Source: a virus
Virus record (IMG/VR): IMGVR_UViG_3300038738_000028
Coordinates: 1-44,704 of that record
Direction: 5' to 3' (one strand)
Length of the DNA: 44,704 bases
Under the pieces are notes generated by a model. The model had not been told where the DNA came from and made no database searches. It worked only from the letters and a program-made list of their open reading frames with translations. Positions 1-6,797 of the stretch are shown here, piece by piece (the first letter of the stretch is position 1; each line of letters starts with the position of its first letter). Both the position numbers and the translations under genes were made by a program.

Positions 1-294
1 TTATTCCCCCTTCAAATCTTCGGCTGTAAGAATTGGTAAATCTTTGGTTAAATTTTCCGCTGTACCGCCGCCGTTTTGTTCATTATAGATTTTTCTTAAT
101 TTTGCCAATAAATCTTCGTCAACTTTCATTTTTAAAATCATTGCTATGCTTTGCAGGGCGTATATTGCCGCCCGTGCTTCATTTGCATTAATTTTATCCT
201 TATAGTCAAATTCAGTAACTAATTTATAATAAACGTGTGCGGCTTCCTGCCGGAGTTCGTCAAAATTCTTTAAGTCCAGTTTCTTCCTCAACAT
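1..294 (-). CDS. Hypothetical protein of the left element, 97 aa
   Basis: I do not recognise this protein. It is a soluble, charged, mostly helical 97-residue protein with no signal peptide or membrane segment and an acidic C-terminus. The ATG is preceded by AAGGAGG at good spacing (about 302-308). It is the last gene visible of the minus-strand series of Region A and its stop codon is the first base triplet of the window, so further genes of the series may lie outside. A packaging or regulatory role cannot be argued from sequence alone. Confidence 0.6.
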   Translation of the reverse strand: MLRKKLDLKNFDELRQEAAHVYYKLVTEFDYKDKINANEARAAIYALQSIAMILKMKVDEDLLAKLRKIYNEQNGGGTAENLTKDLPILTAEDLKGE

Positions 295-446
295 ACTAAA
301 ACCTCCTTTTTCCTATTGTAACAAACCTGTTTAAATGAAAAGCTAATCCCCCGGCTACGCTGGTGGTCATGACTTAGGAAGGGAATATCCCTTTATTTGG
401 CATATTCCCAACCCTTATATAAATCCATAAAATGGAGTAGGAGAGA
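295..446. other. Intergenic gap with a hairpin
   Basis: No gene is visible. The gap carries an inverted repeat (GGGAATAT at 381-388 and ATATTCCC at 402-409) that can fold into a hairpin but is not followed by a T-run on either strand. One imperfect copy of the CCCCGGCTA motif lies near 349-356. Confidence 0.4.
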
Positions 447-737
447 CTAAATTTCAACCCCCAATTTTGGGAGTGCAGTTTCAAGTCTGGCAATCCTTTC
501 CTCTGGTGTTTCGTTGGCTTTCTTTGCGGCTAACTCTGCAATTGCTTCCTGTTCCTTCCTTTTTACCGTTTCTGCCTGTTCCCTCTGTATTGCCTTAACT
601 TGGAAATTATATCTACTTTCCAATTCACCTTTTATTTTCCTTGCGGCGTTTCCGTCAAAAGTCATGATTGTGGGATATACTTTCATAAAGTTTTCTAAAT
701 CCTTTTCCGTTTGTTTTAGCAATTTATTCCTGTCCAT
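447..737 (-). CDS. Hypothetical coiled-coil protein, 96 aa
   Basis: The protein is rich in Glu, Lys, Ala and Gln, and the second half looks like a continuous charged helix suited to coiled-coil pairing. No enzyme motif is visible. I chose the ATG at 737 because GGGGGTG sits seven bases upstream; a longer frame starts with TTG at 752. The start lies inside the end of the preceding gene, which implies translational coupling. Function unknown. Confidence 0.55.
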   Translation of the reverse strand: MDRNKLLKQTEKDLENFMKVYPTIMTFDGNAARKIKGELESRYNFQVKAIQREQAETVKRKEQEAIAELAAKKANETPEERIARLETALPKLGVEI

Positions 738-966
738 TAGTTTCACCCCCAATTTTGCCCTTGTTCATATATACACCGCTTTTGTAACTGGCGTTTTCAA
801 TGCCGCTTAATGCTTCAATTTGTGCGGCTTTTTCTTCATTGGTCAATTCTTTATTTCTCAATATGGAAAGAATCTTTTCCGGGTCTTTCTCCATTGCCCT
901 ATGCAATTTATTACTTTCTGCCTTAGTGTGTAGCTTTGTTCCGTTTCTCGTTGTATTAATTGCCAT
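724..966 (-). CDS. Hypothetical protein, 80 aa
   Basis: A small basic-to-neutral protein with no recognised domain. It has a good ribosome binding site (AAAGGGGG before the ATG). It overlaps the XRE gene upstream by 11 bases and the coiled-coil gene downstream by 14 bases, so the three are almost certainly co-translated. The middle part (ending NKELTNEEKAAQ) resembles a helical segment. Function unknown. Confidence 0.55.
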   Translation of the reverse strand: MAINTTRNGTKLHTKAESNKLHRAMEKDPEKILSILRNKELTNEEKAAQIEALSGIENASYKSGVYMNKGKIGGETNGQE

Positions 967-1189
967 ACTGTAAACCCCCTTTTAAAATCTCCAAAATGTG
1001 ATTTCTATTACTCAATAGCATTTCAGCAGATAGCCCAAAATAGCTTTGTAGCTTGTCCCGTATCTTCTTTGACGGGTTGAAATATCCGCTTTCAATTCCT
1101 CTATAATAATATTCAGATATTCCCAATGCCGCCGCTGTATCTGCTTGCGTCATTTCCAATTCAATCCTAATTAGTTCCATATTCTTCAT
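956..1189 (-). CDS. XRE-family HTH regulator, 77 aa
   Basis: This is a single-domain helix-turn-helix protein of the Cro/C1 (XRE) type. The scanning helix pair lies at about residues 11-32 (MTQADTAAALGISEYYYRGI) and is followed by the usual short dimerisation helices, ending in FGLSAEMLL. The ATG has AGGAGG upstream. A consensus minus-strand promoter (TTGCTT-17-TATAAT, 1,240-1,268) lies just upstream. It leads the small operon 1-1,189, and a role in controlling replication or excision of the left element is inferred from position only. Confidence 0.8.
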   Translation of the reverse strand: MKNMELIRIELEMTQADTAAALGISEYYYRGIESGYFNPSKKIRDKLQSYFGLSAEMLLSNRNHILEILKGGLQYGN

Positions 1190-1239
1190 TGGGCAAACCT
1201 CCTATTTATAAACCATTTCTGCAACATTCTTACTATTAC

Positions 1240-1268
1240 ATTATACTACAAAATTTGCGAAAAAGCAA
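1240..1268 (-). promoter_or_regulatory. Sigma-A promoter of the XRE operon
   Basis: On the minus strand: TTGCTT (-35), a 17-base spacer, TATAAT (-10). It is about 50 bases upstream of the XRE start codon and points at it. Confidence 0.65.
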
Positions 1269-1278
1269 CAATTACCTC

Positions 1279-1308
1279 TTTACAAATCAATTCTATTCGT
1301 GTTATAAT
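1279..1308 (+). promoter_or_regulatory. Divergent sigma-A promoter pointing into the origin region
   Basis: On the plus strand: TTTACA (-35), an 18-base spacer, TATAAT (-10, 1,303-1,308). No plus-strand gene follows before the iterons at 1,550, so it may make an untranslated transcript running toward the ATPase gene in antisense. Confidence 0.5.
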
Positions 1309-1549
1309 ATATGGTTTGTTTTGTAACAAAGGATTGGTATTTTACTAATCGTGTGCCTTGCAGATATGATTTTTCATTGATACGCTTGCGGCTGTAGGTT
1401 TTCTGTACGCCCCTGATTGAAAGTCTTACGCCCCCGGCTATAAATGTATGCCGTTTTAAGCAACTGGAAAATTTTTATAAAAGAAGGGGGTGGGGGGTAT
1501 ATTCTGGAAAATCCCCCGGCTATAAAAAAGCAATAATCCTATACCCGTC

Positions 1550-1831
1550 AATGAGTGAGCAAGTACCTCAAACCCTTGTGGCTGTAGCTGGAATGAACTT
1601 GCTCATATATGAGTAAGTAGGATTAAATGAGTAAGTAAACAACGCCGTTTTCGATATTTCTTCCAGTGGATTGGAAAATCTATTTGCTCATTCTGTTTCA
1701 CTTGCTCATACATGAGCAAGTTAGTTAAACCATTACTACTACTATATTACAGGTACTTACTCACTCATTCCCATGTATAATGAGAAAATGAGCAAGTGCT
1801 TCCATGCAATTGGAAATTAACACTTACTCAT
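1550..1831. repeat. Iteron cluster, probable replication origin of the left element
   Basis: The decamer ATGAGCAAGT / ATGAGTAAGT occurs about nine times in both orientations, including near 1,553-1,564, 1,597-1,606 (reverse), 1,609-1,618, 1,627-1,636, 1,683-1,691 (reverse, partial), 1,700-1,709 (reverse), 1,712-1,721, 1,754-1,767 (reverse), 1,788-1,797 and 1,822-1,831 (reverse). Several form head-to-head pairs, such as 1,700-1,721. The cluster lies directly beside the gene for a RepA-like ATPase, which is the arrangement of iteron-controlled origins. Function is inferred. Confidence 0.6.
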
Positions 1832-1839
1832 TCCTAAAA

Positions 1840-3249
1840 TTATTCCACAATATACCAATACGTCTTTCCGTCTGCCTGTCCTTTTCTAATGAATTTTTTA
1901 TCCTGCAATGCTTTTCTCGCCCGTCTGTAGGTGATATTTGAAATGCCCATTGCCGTTACTGCCTGTTCCAGTAATTGCGACCACATACCAACGCCCTCGG
2001 CTTCCTGTAGACACTTCAAAATAAGGCTTTCGGCTTTGTCCTGCTTGTTTTCTTCCTTCCCGGCAAACTCGTTTTCCATTTCTTCCCGGCTTTTTGTCAT
2101 GGTACAAAATTTTATAGCCGGGGCTTTTACCATTTTTCCCCTTGCGTCCAATCCTAATTCTACGCCCTCAATTGAAAAGGCAAATCCAGTTTCTTCCTTG
2201 GCATGGTTGCTCTTATTATGGTAGACATTAACAACGCCTGTTTCCTTGTCCTTTTGCAGTTCTAAAACACTTCTACAAGCTGAATACCAATCGTTGCTAC
2301 CTTGTACCCTGCCGTTACCGCTTGCGGAATTGCTTTTGTTGTTATGGTGTAGGACTATGACGGCAACATTATATTTTTCCGCTAACCGCTTTAAATGGTT
2401 AATAGCCGCCCTTACGTCCTTACTATTGTTTATGTCCTGCCCGTCCTTCAATATATCTTTCAGTATGTCAAATACCACAACGTCATAACTTCCCACCTTA
2501 ACAAAGTTTTCCAAATCGGGGTGGTCATACTCAAAACGCTGGTTTATGCCGTCCAGTAGGTGAAAATTATCCGGGTTATACCCTGCCGCCCTTAAACGTG
2601 GGAAAAATGCGTCTGAAACGGTGTCCTCTGTATTAACATATAAAACCTTTCCCCCGGCTATAAAATTCAAATGCGGCAATTCTCCGCCGCCCTGTGAGAT
2701 TTTTGCACATAGGGTCAAGGTCAATAGACTTTTAGCGGAACTTGTTCCGGCATGGATTAAATTTACATTGTTCTTGTAAATATATGGCAGCAATATAAAC
2801 TCTATCGCCTTCATTTCAACCTTGGATAAATCTGTTAGTTTTAGTGTCCCGGCTTTGGCTTTTTCCTGCTTATTATAGCCGGGGTTTTCTTTTTCCTGTT
2901 TTGGCGGTGTTGAGACATAAACACCACTAATTAAATCTATTCCCAATTTCTTGAATATGTCGGTTGTGCTATGTCCATTGTCACAATCAACATATATCCT
3001 GTAATTATCTCCCATTTCTCTGTACCTAAAATTAGCATGACTACCGCATATTGGGCATTTACTGTTTGGCATATATTCAGCTTGCCATTCTTCAAAAGTG
3101 GGGTAGTCCTCGTTCTCAAAAATTGAAAGTGGGTCAAGGTTGAGTTTTGCCCGTTTTTGTGTTATACTTTTATTATGAATTACATAAAAATTTCTTGCTG
3201 TTGCCGCATTGTCGCCCAAACAATAAGCGGCATTTTTATTAGTCTGCAT
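1840..3249 (-). CDS. RepA-like AAA/RecA-fold replicative ATPase with zinc finger
   Basis: The protein (469 aa) has an N-terminal zinc-finger region (CPICG, then a C..GH pair, about residues 65-95), a RecA-type ATPase core and a C-terminal winged-helix-like segment. In the core a Walker A (HAGTSSAKS) is followed by a Walker B (VVVFDIL) and a VIVLHHNNK strand, the layout of AAA_25/RepA-like helicases that unwind plasmid and satellite origins. The Walker A has Ala where Gly is usual before Lys, as seen in this family. I chose ATG 3,249 (GGAGG seven bases upstream). It sits beside an iteron cluster, so origin opening or helicase activity for the left element is the likely job. Confidence 0.75.
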   Translation of the reverse strand: MQTNKNAAYCLGDNAATARNFYVIHNKSITQKRAKLNLDPLSIFENEDYPTFEEWQAEYMPNSKCPICGSHANFRYREMGDNYRIYVDCDNGHSTTDIFKKLGIDLISGVYVSTPPKQEKENPGYNKQEKAKAGTLKLTDLSKVEMKAIEFILLPYIYKNNVNLIHAGTSSAKSLLTLTLCAKISQGGGELPHLNFIAGGKVLYVNTEDTVSDAFFPRLRAAGYNPDNFHLLDGINQRFEYDHPDLENFVKVGSYDVVVFDILKDILKDGQDINNSKDVRAAINHLKRLAEKYNVAVIVLHHNNKSNSASGNGRVQGSNDWYSACRSVLELQKDKETGVVNVYHNKSNHAKEETGFAFSIEGVELGLDARGKMVKAPAIKFCTMTKSREEMENEFAGKEENKQDKAESLILKCLQEAEGVGMWSQLLEQAVTAMGISNITYRRARKALQDKKFIRKGQADGKTYWYIVE

Positions 3250-3532
3250 TTTCATTACCTCCTGTTAATTGCTTGTTTTTTGCTTCTTCAACACGTTTTT
3301 TCATTTCTTCCCGTCTTGCTACCAATGCCGCTTGTTCTTCCTTGAATTTCCTTGCTTCTTCGCCTATCTGCTTGGCAACTTCTTCCGTCACATAGAATAC
3401 ACCGTCAATCATGGTACATTCAGCGTCCCCCTTGATACATTTATTAAATACTGTGTTTGGGTGACACCCTGCGATTTCTGCCGCTTCCTGCTTTGTTAAT
3501 AATCCCTGTTCTCTATACTTATTTGTCCTCAT
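3239..3532 (-). CDS. HTH DNA-binding protein with coiled-coil tail, 97 aa
   Basis: Residues 10-50 (LLTKQEAAEIAGCHPNTVF onward) form an excisionase/MerR-like helix-turn-helix with a short wing (IDGVFYVTEEV). The rest is a Lys/Glu/Ala-rich helix likely to coil. The ATG has GGAGG upstream. It overlaps the replication ATPase downstream by 11 bases, so the two are co-expressed. It may be the excisionase of the left element or a partner of the ATPase in origin binding; sequence does not decide. Confidence 0.65.
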   Translation of the reverse strand: MRTNKYREQGLLTKQEAAEIAGCHPNTVFNKCIKGDAECTMIDGVFYVTEEVAKQIGEEARKFKEEQAALVARREEMKKRVEEAKNKQLTGGNENAD

Positions 3533-3607
3533 TTTTCTACCTCCAATTTAATTTATTCCCTGCCGTTATGCGGTGGGTATGTAAGGAAGGGTTAACCCTT
3601 CCCGTTG

Positions 3608-3742
3608 TTATTCTTCAAGAATCCAAAGTATTTCCATTGCGTCAAGTTCGGTTGCAATTGGATTGTTTTCATTGTTTAATGCCCTTTCCATACTGCGTTG
3701 AGAAATTTCCTTTAATCTTTCAATCTGTTCTTTCCTTGTCAT
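3608..3742 (-). CDS. Small hypothetical protein, 44 aa
   Basis: A short frame starting MTRKEQIERLKEISQR and ending ILWILEE. GGAGGT stands seven bases before its ATG, the reading frame is clean, and it fits between the promoter at 3,826-3,854 and the HTH gene. It is an amphipathic helical protein with an acidic end. Function unknown. Confidence 0.55.
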   Translation of the reverse strand: MTRKEQIERLKEISQRSMERALNNENNPIATELDAMEILWILEE

Positions 3743-3796
3743 TTCGTGACCTCCATTCGGTTTTATAATAGGGGTTAATTTTTAACCTCTTTAATT

Positions 3797-3854
3797 GCAT
3801 ACAAAGGTTTGTACGCTATATTTATATTATACAATACTTTGTACGCAAAATCAA
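3797..3854 (-). promoter_or_regulatory. Promoter with repeated operator for the replication operon
   Basis: The minus strand has TTGATT, a 17-base spacer and TATAAT (3,826-3,854). TTTGTACGC occurs as a direct repeat at 3,808-3,816 and 3,838-3,846, flanking the -10 box. The first copy is also half of an inverted repeat (GCATACAAA-GG-TTTGTACGC, 3,797-3,816). This is a repressor-controlled promoter; a candidate binder is one of the HTH proteins of the same element. Confidence 0.6.
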
Positions 3855-3975
3855 CAACAACCGATATACAAATCAATTTAATTTCTTACATAATATTACA
3901 GCTATATAAAGCGGCGGAATTGCTATTTTATAGCCGGGGGGCATAAGTAAAGCCGGGGATTGAGATTGCCCCGGC

Positions 3976-4005
3976 TATAAAAAAGGGGTCAAATATTAAC
4001 CCCTT
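3976..4005 (-). terminator. Intrinsic terminator after the HNH-AP2 gene
   Basis: On the minus strand the arms AAGGGGT and ACCCCTT (3,983-4,005) are followed by six T. It overlaps the stop codon of the HNH gene and separates the integrase transcript from the replication operon. Confidence 0.7.
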
Positions 4006-4525
4006 AATCTTGCTTTGTCCTTGCTTGATATGAAAATGGGTGGTACTCCGCTTTTGCCTTTAAATATTCAGCGTGTGCCGCTTCGGGTGTGTCAAAATAC
4101 CCTAAATACTTTGTTTTGCCGTCAACGGTTATCCTCGCCCGGTACTTGCCTTTATACTCACCAACTCCGGGCAAATTGCTTTTGTTTTGTTTCCGTGTAC
4201 CCTTCATATTTTGATTGTTTTCGCTGTGTGTGGCTATTCTCAAATTCCAACGGCAATTATTCAAGCCGTTCCAATTTTTATGGTCAACCTCAATTTTGGG
4301 GTCTGTAACGCCCATAATTAAGCGGTGTAGCCTTATTTGCTTTCCGTCAACATTAGTCATTACATACCATGTGTCGCCCCTCTCGGAATATCTGGCTGTC
4401 CATGTACCGGGTACGCTGTCCGCTTTAGGTAAATCCTCCGCACTGATTAAAGCATACATTTGTTGTCCTTTTCCCATAACCCATATATAACAAGTGTCGT
4501 CTATTATTTCATAGTAATTTTTCAC
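4004..4525 (-). CDS. HNH homing endonuclease with AP2 DNA-binding domain
   Basis: The middle third (about residues 62-108) is an HNH_3-type nuclease: RLHRLIM, then IEVDHKNWNGLNNCRWNL, then the RIATHSENNQN helix. The last 60 residues form an AP2/ERF-like sheet (GKYRARITVDGKTKYLGYFD, then AHAEYLKAK). This nuclease-AP2 pair is typical of free-standing phage homing endonucleases. It starts with GTG inside the integrase stop (GTGA overlap), so it is coupled to the integrase. Whether it cuts an integration site, spreads itself, or helps the recombinase is not shown. Confidence 0.8.
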   Translation of the reverse strand: MKNYYEIIDDTCYIWVMGKGQQMYALISAEDLPKADSVPGTWTARYSERGDTWYVMTNVDGKQIRLHRLIMGVTDPKIEVDHKNWNGLNNCRWNLRIATHSENNQNMKGTRKQNKSNLPGVGEYKGKYRARITVDGKTKYLGYFDTPEAAHAEYLKAKAEYHPFSYQARTKQD

Positions 4526-5514
4526 CGCTTCGCCCCTTTCTTTGGTATATTAATATAATTGCCTTTTTCTCTGCTAATAGTCTCTAACGGGTTAAAATCG
4601 TCAAAATTCCGCTTTAAATCGTCACTAAACATATTCACATATTCCCGGACGGTTTCAATACTTGAATGTCCCAATACCTTTTGAAGCCGGAATATATCGC
4701 CGCCGTTTAATATCCAGTTCTTGGCGAATGTGTGACGGAACAGGTGAAGGGAAGTTTTGGTAACTCCACGCAGTTTGTTATATCTGGAAATGGCATGTTT
4801 ACAGGAATTTTCGTCCAGTTTGCCGCCGTATGAATTGCAGAATAAAAAGTCGTCCGCTTCGCCGTTTCTGATACCCATATATTCAATTAAAACCTTTGTT
4901 ATGGTCTTGGATAGGGGTAAATGACGTTCCCGGCGTGACTTACCATGTTTGATTTTTACAACTGCTTCATTAATTAAAATGTCCTCAATTCTGATATTAA
5001 CAAACTCACCGACACGAACACCCGTTGCAAGTAGAAAATTGACCGTTACCCAATTCCTATATTCTGCAAAATCCTTCATATTAGGCTTTTCCAGTAATAG
5101 CCTTAATTCATGTTCTGAATAGGTTTCTTTCATTTTCTTATCTGCTTTTATCAGCATTATTTTGAAGTGGGGACAATAACCCAATGATTGCCAATAGTAC
5201 ACAAACGCCCTAACAGCCCGTAAAGAGGTATTAACGGTTATGTCGTTTACTTCGGTTTCCTCTTTTAAATGCAATATATAATTGTCTATTGTGGGTTTTG
5301 TGATTTCTCCAATGTGTTTAATGCTTATGCTTTCAAGAAATGTTTCAAACTTGGTAAAATAGGCTTGATAATAAACAAGCGTTTTTTCTGCCAAATTCTT
5401 AATTTTGCAATGTGTGGTGAACTCCTTAAATCCCTCTTTAAGTGTTTTTTCTTCCGTTGTTTTCTGTTGAATTGATAGTTTTTGTCTTGCCATATGGTAC
5501 ACACGACCCCTCAT
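4522..5514 (-). CDS. Tyrosine recombinase (integrase) of the left element
   Basis: A 330-residue phage/ICE-type integrase. An N-terminal SAM-like core-binding domain (about 30-120) precedes the catalytic domain, which has the Arg box (TGVRVGE), a Lys-bearing beta hairpin (KIKHGKSRRERHLPL), HLFRHTF (H-x-x-R), LGHSS and the nucleophile in TVREYVNMF. The start is uncertain: ATG 5,514 lacks a clear ribosome site, while ATG 5,493 or a GTG between them follows GAGGGG. It lies about 80-100 bases from the tRNA-Ser remnant, so the element very likely uses this tRNA as its attachment site. It is coupled to the HNH gene downstream. Confidence 0.9.
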   Translation of the reverse strand: MRGRVYHMARQKLSIQQKTTEEKTLKEGFKEFTTHCKIKNLAEKTLVYYQAYFTKFETFLESISIKHIGEITKPTIDNYILHLKEETEVNDITVNTSLRAVRAFVYYWQSLGYCPHFKIMLIKADKKMKETYSEHELRLLLEKPNMKDFAEYRNWVTVNFLLATGVRVGEFVNIRIEDILINEAVVKIKHGKSRRERHLPLSKTITKVLIEYMGIRNGEADDFLFCNSYGGKLDENSCKHAISRYNKLRGVTKTSLHLFRHTFAKNWILNGGDIFRLQKVLGHSSIETVREYVNMFSDDLKRNFDDFNPLETISREKGNYINIPKKGAKR

Positions 5515-5550
5515 TTTTTATTAAAAAATCGTGTGGATTACAGGGAATGT

Positions 5551-5580
5551 AAAAAGCGTCCCGAAAACCTCGGAACGCTT
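5551..5580 (-). terminator. Intrinsic terminator behind the tRNA-Ser remnant
   Basis: On the minus strand the hairpin AAGCGT-T-CCGA / TCGG-G-ACGCTT (5,554-5,580) is followed by a short T run. It stands directly downstream of the tRNA 3' end, where a tRNA gene's own terminator is expected. Confidence 0.6.
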
Positions 5581-5591
5581 GATATTACTTG

Positions 5592-5655
5592 TGGCGGAGA
5601 GAGAGGGATTCGAACCCTCGGTACGCTATTAACGTACACACGATTTCCAGTCGTG
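5592..5655 (-). tRNA. 3' fragment of tRNA-Ser(GGA); attachment-site remnant
   Basis: Read on the minus strand, this has an anticodon arm (CACGA-CTGGAAA-TCGTG, anticodon GGA, 5,639-5,655), a long variable arm typical of tRNA-Ser, a T arm with GTTCGAATC in its loop region (5,603-5,619), seven acceptor bases, discriminator G and encoded CCA (5,592-5,594). The D arm and 5' acceptor half are absent: the sequence upstream is AT-rich and unrelated. It is therefore not a working tRNA but the half left after an element inserted, with the crossover near the anticodon loop. Confidence 0.8.
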
Positions 5656-5704
5656 ATACCGATTATACTATATTATACTGTATCACCCTGTATTGTAGTC
5701 ATTA

Positions 5705-5746
5705 CAAGGACTTGAGCGGAATAGCAAACGTAAACTCAAGTCCTTG
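5705..5746. repeat. 12-bp inverted repeat near the prophage left end
   Basis: CAAGGACTTGAG (5,705-5,716) and CTCAAGTCCTTG (5,735-5,746) are perfect arms with an 18-base loop, 50 bases inside the attachment remnant. It could be an integrase/Xis arm site, a terminator (T-run about ten bases later on the plus strand) or another regulatory hairpin. Confidence 0.45.
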
Positions 5747-5771
5747 ACGGGCATATTTTTTCTTTAAAATG

Positions 5772-5942
5772 TCACAATTTTGTCACAATTTTTATTATAG
5801 TATCAAATATGTATACAATGTTTTCATTTTCGGTAAGTTGGGAAATTATCTCTAGAAAATCAGCTTTGAATTCTGGGTTGAAATATTCCATTTGTAAAAC
5901 TCCAAAAATATCTCTAATACCAGTTTCAATCTTTTCTTCCAT
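5772..5942 (-). CDS. Small hypothetical protein, 56 aa, at the prophage edge
   Basis: The frame reads from MEEKIETGIRDIF to IIKIVTKL. It has GAGGGGG nine bases before the ATG and its own upstream promoter (TTGAGG-17-TATAAT, 5,996-6,024). It is mostly helical with a hydrophobic C-terminal stretch (about residues 42-54), perhaps membrane-associated. Convergent toward the attachment site and apart from other minus-strand genes, it may be expressed in the lysogen. Function unknown. Confidence 0.5.
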   Translation of the reverse strand: MEEKIETGIRDIFGVLQMEYFNPEFKADFLEIISQLTENENIVYIFDTIIKIVTKL

Positions 5943-5995
5943 ACAAATTTACCCCCTCGTTAACCATAATAATTTATATTACACTCATCATTATA

Positions 5996-6024
5996 ATTAT
6001 AGAACACGCGTTCGCCGACCTCAA
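5996..6024 (-). promoter_or_regulatory. Sigma-A-like promoter for the 56-aa gene
   Basis: On the minus strand: TTGAGG, 17-base spacer, TATAAT. The spacer contains a near-palindrome (GAAC-GCGT-GTTC like) that could bind a repressor. The rest of the gap up to 6,140 has two copies of TTTTCGACGA (near 6,047 and 6,081) and no gene. Confidence 0.5.
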
Positions 6025-6140
6025 CCATCTGCACTGTTTCGATATTTTTCGACGAGTATCTGTATTGAGTGATGTTGATTTTCGACGAAATATGGCGAAA
6101 AAATTTGAAAAAATCTTTTGTTTGAATTTGAATTTAGGTG

Positions 6141-6180
6141 TTGACATTAAATCTTGAATGTAGTATACTTAAATCAAGAT
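6141..6180 (+). promoter_or_regulatory. Strong promoter with overlapping operator for the accessory island
   Basis: TTGACA (6,141-6,146), a 17-base spacer and TATACT (6,164-6,169). An inverted repeat ATCTTGA (6,151-6,157) / TCAAGAT (6,174-6,180) brackets the -10 box, so the promoter is likely repressible. Confidence 0.75.
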
Positions 6181-6206
6181 GACAAATTAAAGCCGAGGTG
6201 AAACAA

Positions 6207-6566
6207 ATGAGGGAATACGTAAATCCAAACAAGTTAATATTTACAGAAGAAATGCAAAATAAGCCATTAGGCGAAGTAAGCGAAATATATAATCCTGTAG
6301 TATGTGTTAAAACTGAGGATGGACTTAAAATAATAGATGGTCACAATAGAGTAAACGCTGCCATTGAATGCAACTTAGAAGTTCCTTATGTGGCAATAGA
6401 AGAAGAAAAATATATCGAACTGCTTGAACTAGGGTTCGATGACATTGAAATAGCTTATGCAATACTAATTGAAAACGGTGAACATGATGCGGCTACAGCC
6501 CTGGATCAACAATTTCCTGGAGCTATGGTGTCTCGAAGGGGGACAGACGCATGGATGAAAATATAA
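6207..6566 (+). CDS. ParB/sulfiredoxin-like domain protein, 119 aa
   Basis: Residues about 10-75 look like a ParB N-terminal-like domain: a first strand (YVNPNKLIFTEE), then VVCVKTEDGLKIIDGHNRVNAAIE, which contains the family's GHNR/G.NR box. No HTH of a full ParB follows; the C-terminal third is a short helical tail. Such stand-alone domains can bind or hydrolyse nucleotides, but none of that is shown here. I prefer ATG 6,207 with GAGGTG six bases upstream over GTG 6,198. It is the first gene of the plus-strand island, behind a strong repressible promoter. Confidence 0.65.
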   Translation: MREYVNPNKLIFTEEMQNKPLGEVSEIYNPVVCVKTEDGLKIIDGHNRVNAAIECNLEVPYVAIEEEKYIELLELGFDDIEIAYAILIENGEHDAATALDQQFPGAMVSRRGTDAWMKI

Positions 6567-6587
6567 AAATGAATTGGAGTGGTAAAA

Positions 6588-6797
6588 ATGAAGAGCTATT
6601 GCACACAAAACAACGGGGACTGCACAACGTGCTCACTTGTGAGCTACAACAAGGACTGCATGAATACCCCCATTTGGGGCGGCCGCAGGGAAGGAGCCGG
6701 AAGAAAGCCAACTGGACGAAAGAAAAAAATATACTATGTTACTGATGATGAGAACGCAAAGTTGAGAGAATACCTACAAGAGCTTAGAAGTCAATAA
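6588..6797 (+). CDS. Small Cys-rich protein with GGRREGAGRKP motif, 69 aa
   Basis: The N-terminus has four closely spaced Cys (CTQNNGDCTTCS, then KDC), a pattern seen in tiny clostridial proteins, followed by GGRREGAGRKPTGRKKK and a short helix (DDENAKLREYLQEL) reminiscent of small DNA-binding phage and plasmid proteins. The ATG has GGAGTGG upstream. Its stop codon ends at 6,797, exactly where the omega-RNA hairpin begins, so the IscB unit seems to have inserted just behind it. Function unknown. Confidence 0.65.
   Translation: MKSYCTQNNGDCTTCSLVSYNKDCMNTPIWGGRREGAGRKPTGRKKKIYYVTDDENAKLREYLQELRSQ

Larger units (their letters stand above)
1190..1839. other. 650-bp non-coding gap holding promoters and a probable origin
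   Basis: No gene of normal quality is seen. The gap contains two divergent promoters at its left, two copies of CCCCGGCTATAAA (1,432 and 1,514) and a dense cluster of ATGAG(C/T)AAGT repeats in both orientations at its right (separate entry). Confidence 0.6.

Noticed and set aside
5592-5700. A complete tRNA-Ser gene
   Set aside because: Sequence 5' of the anticodon arm does not form a D arm or acceptor strand; only the 3' part is present.
5809-6072. 87-codon plus-strand open frame
   Set aside because: Lies over a better minus-strand small gene with promoter and ribosome site; composition is not protein-like.
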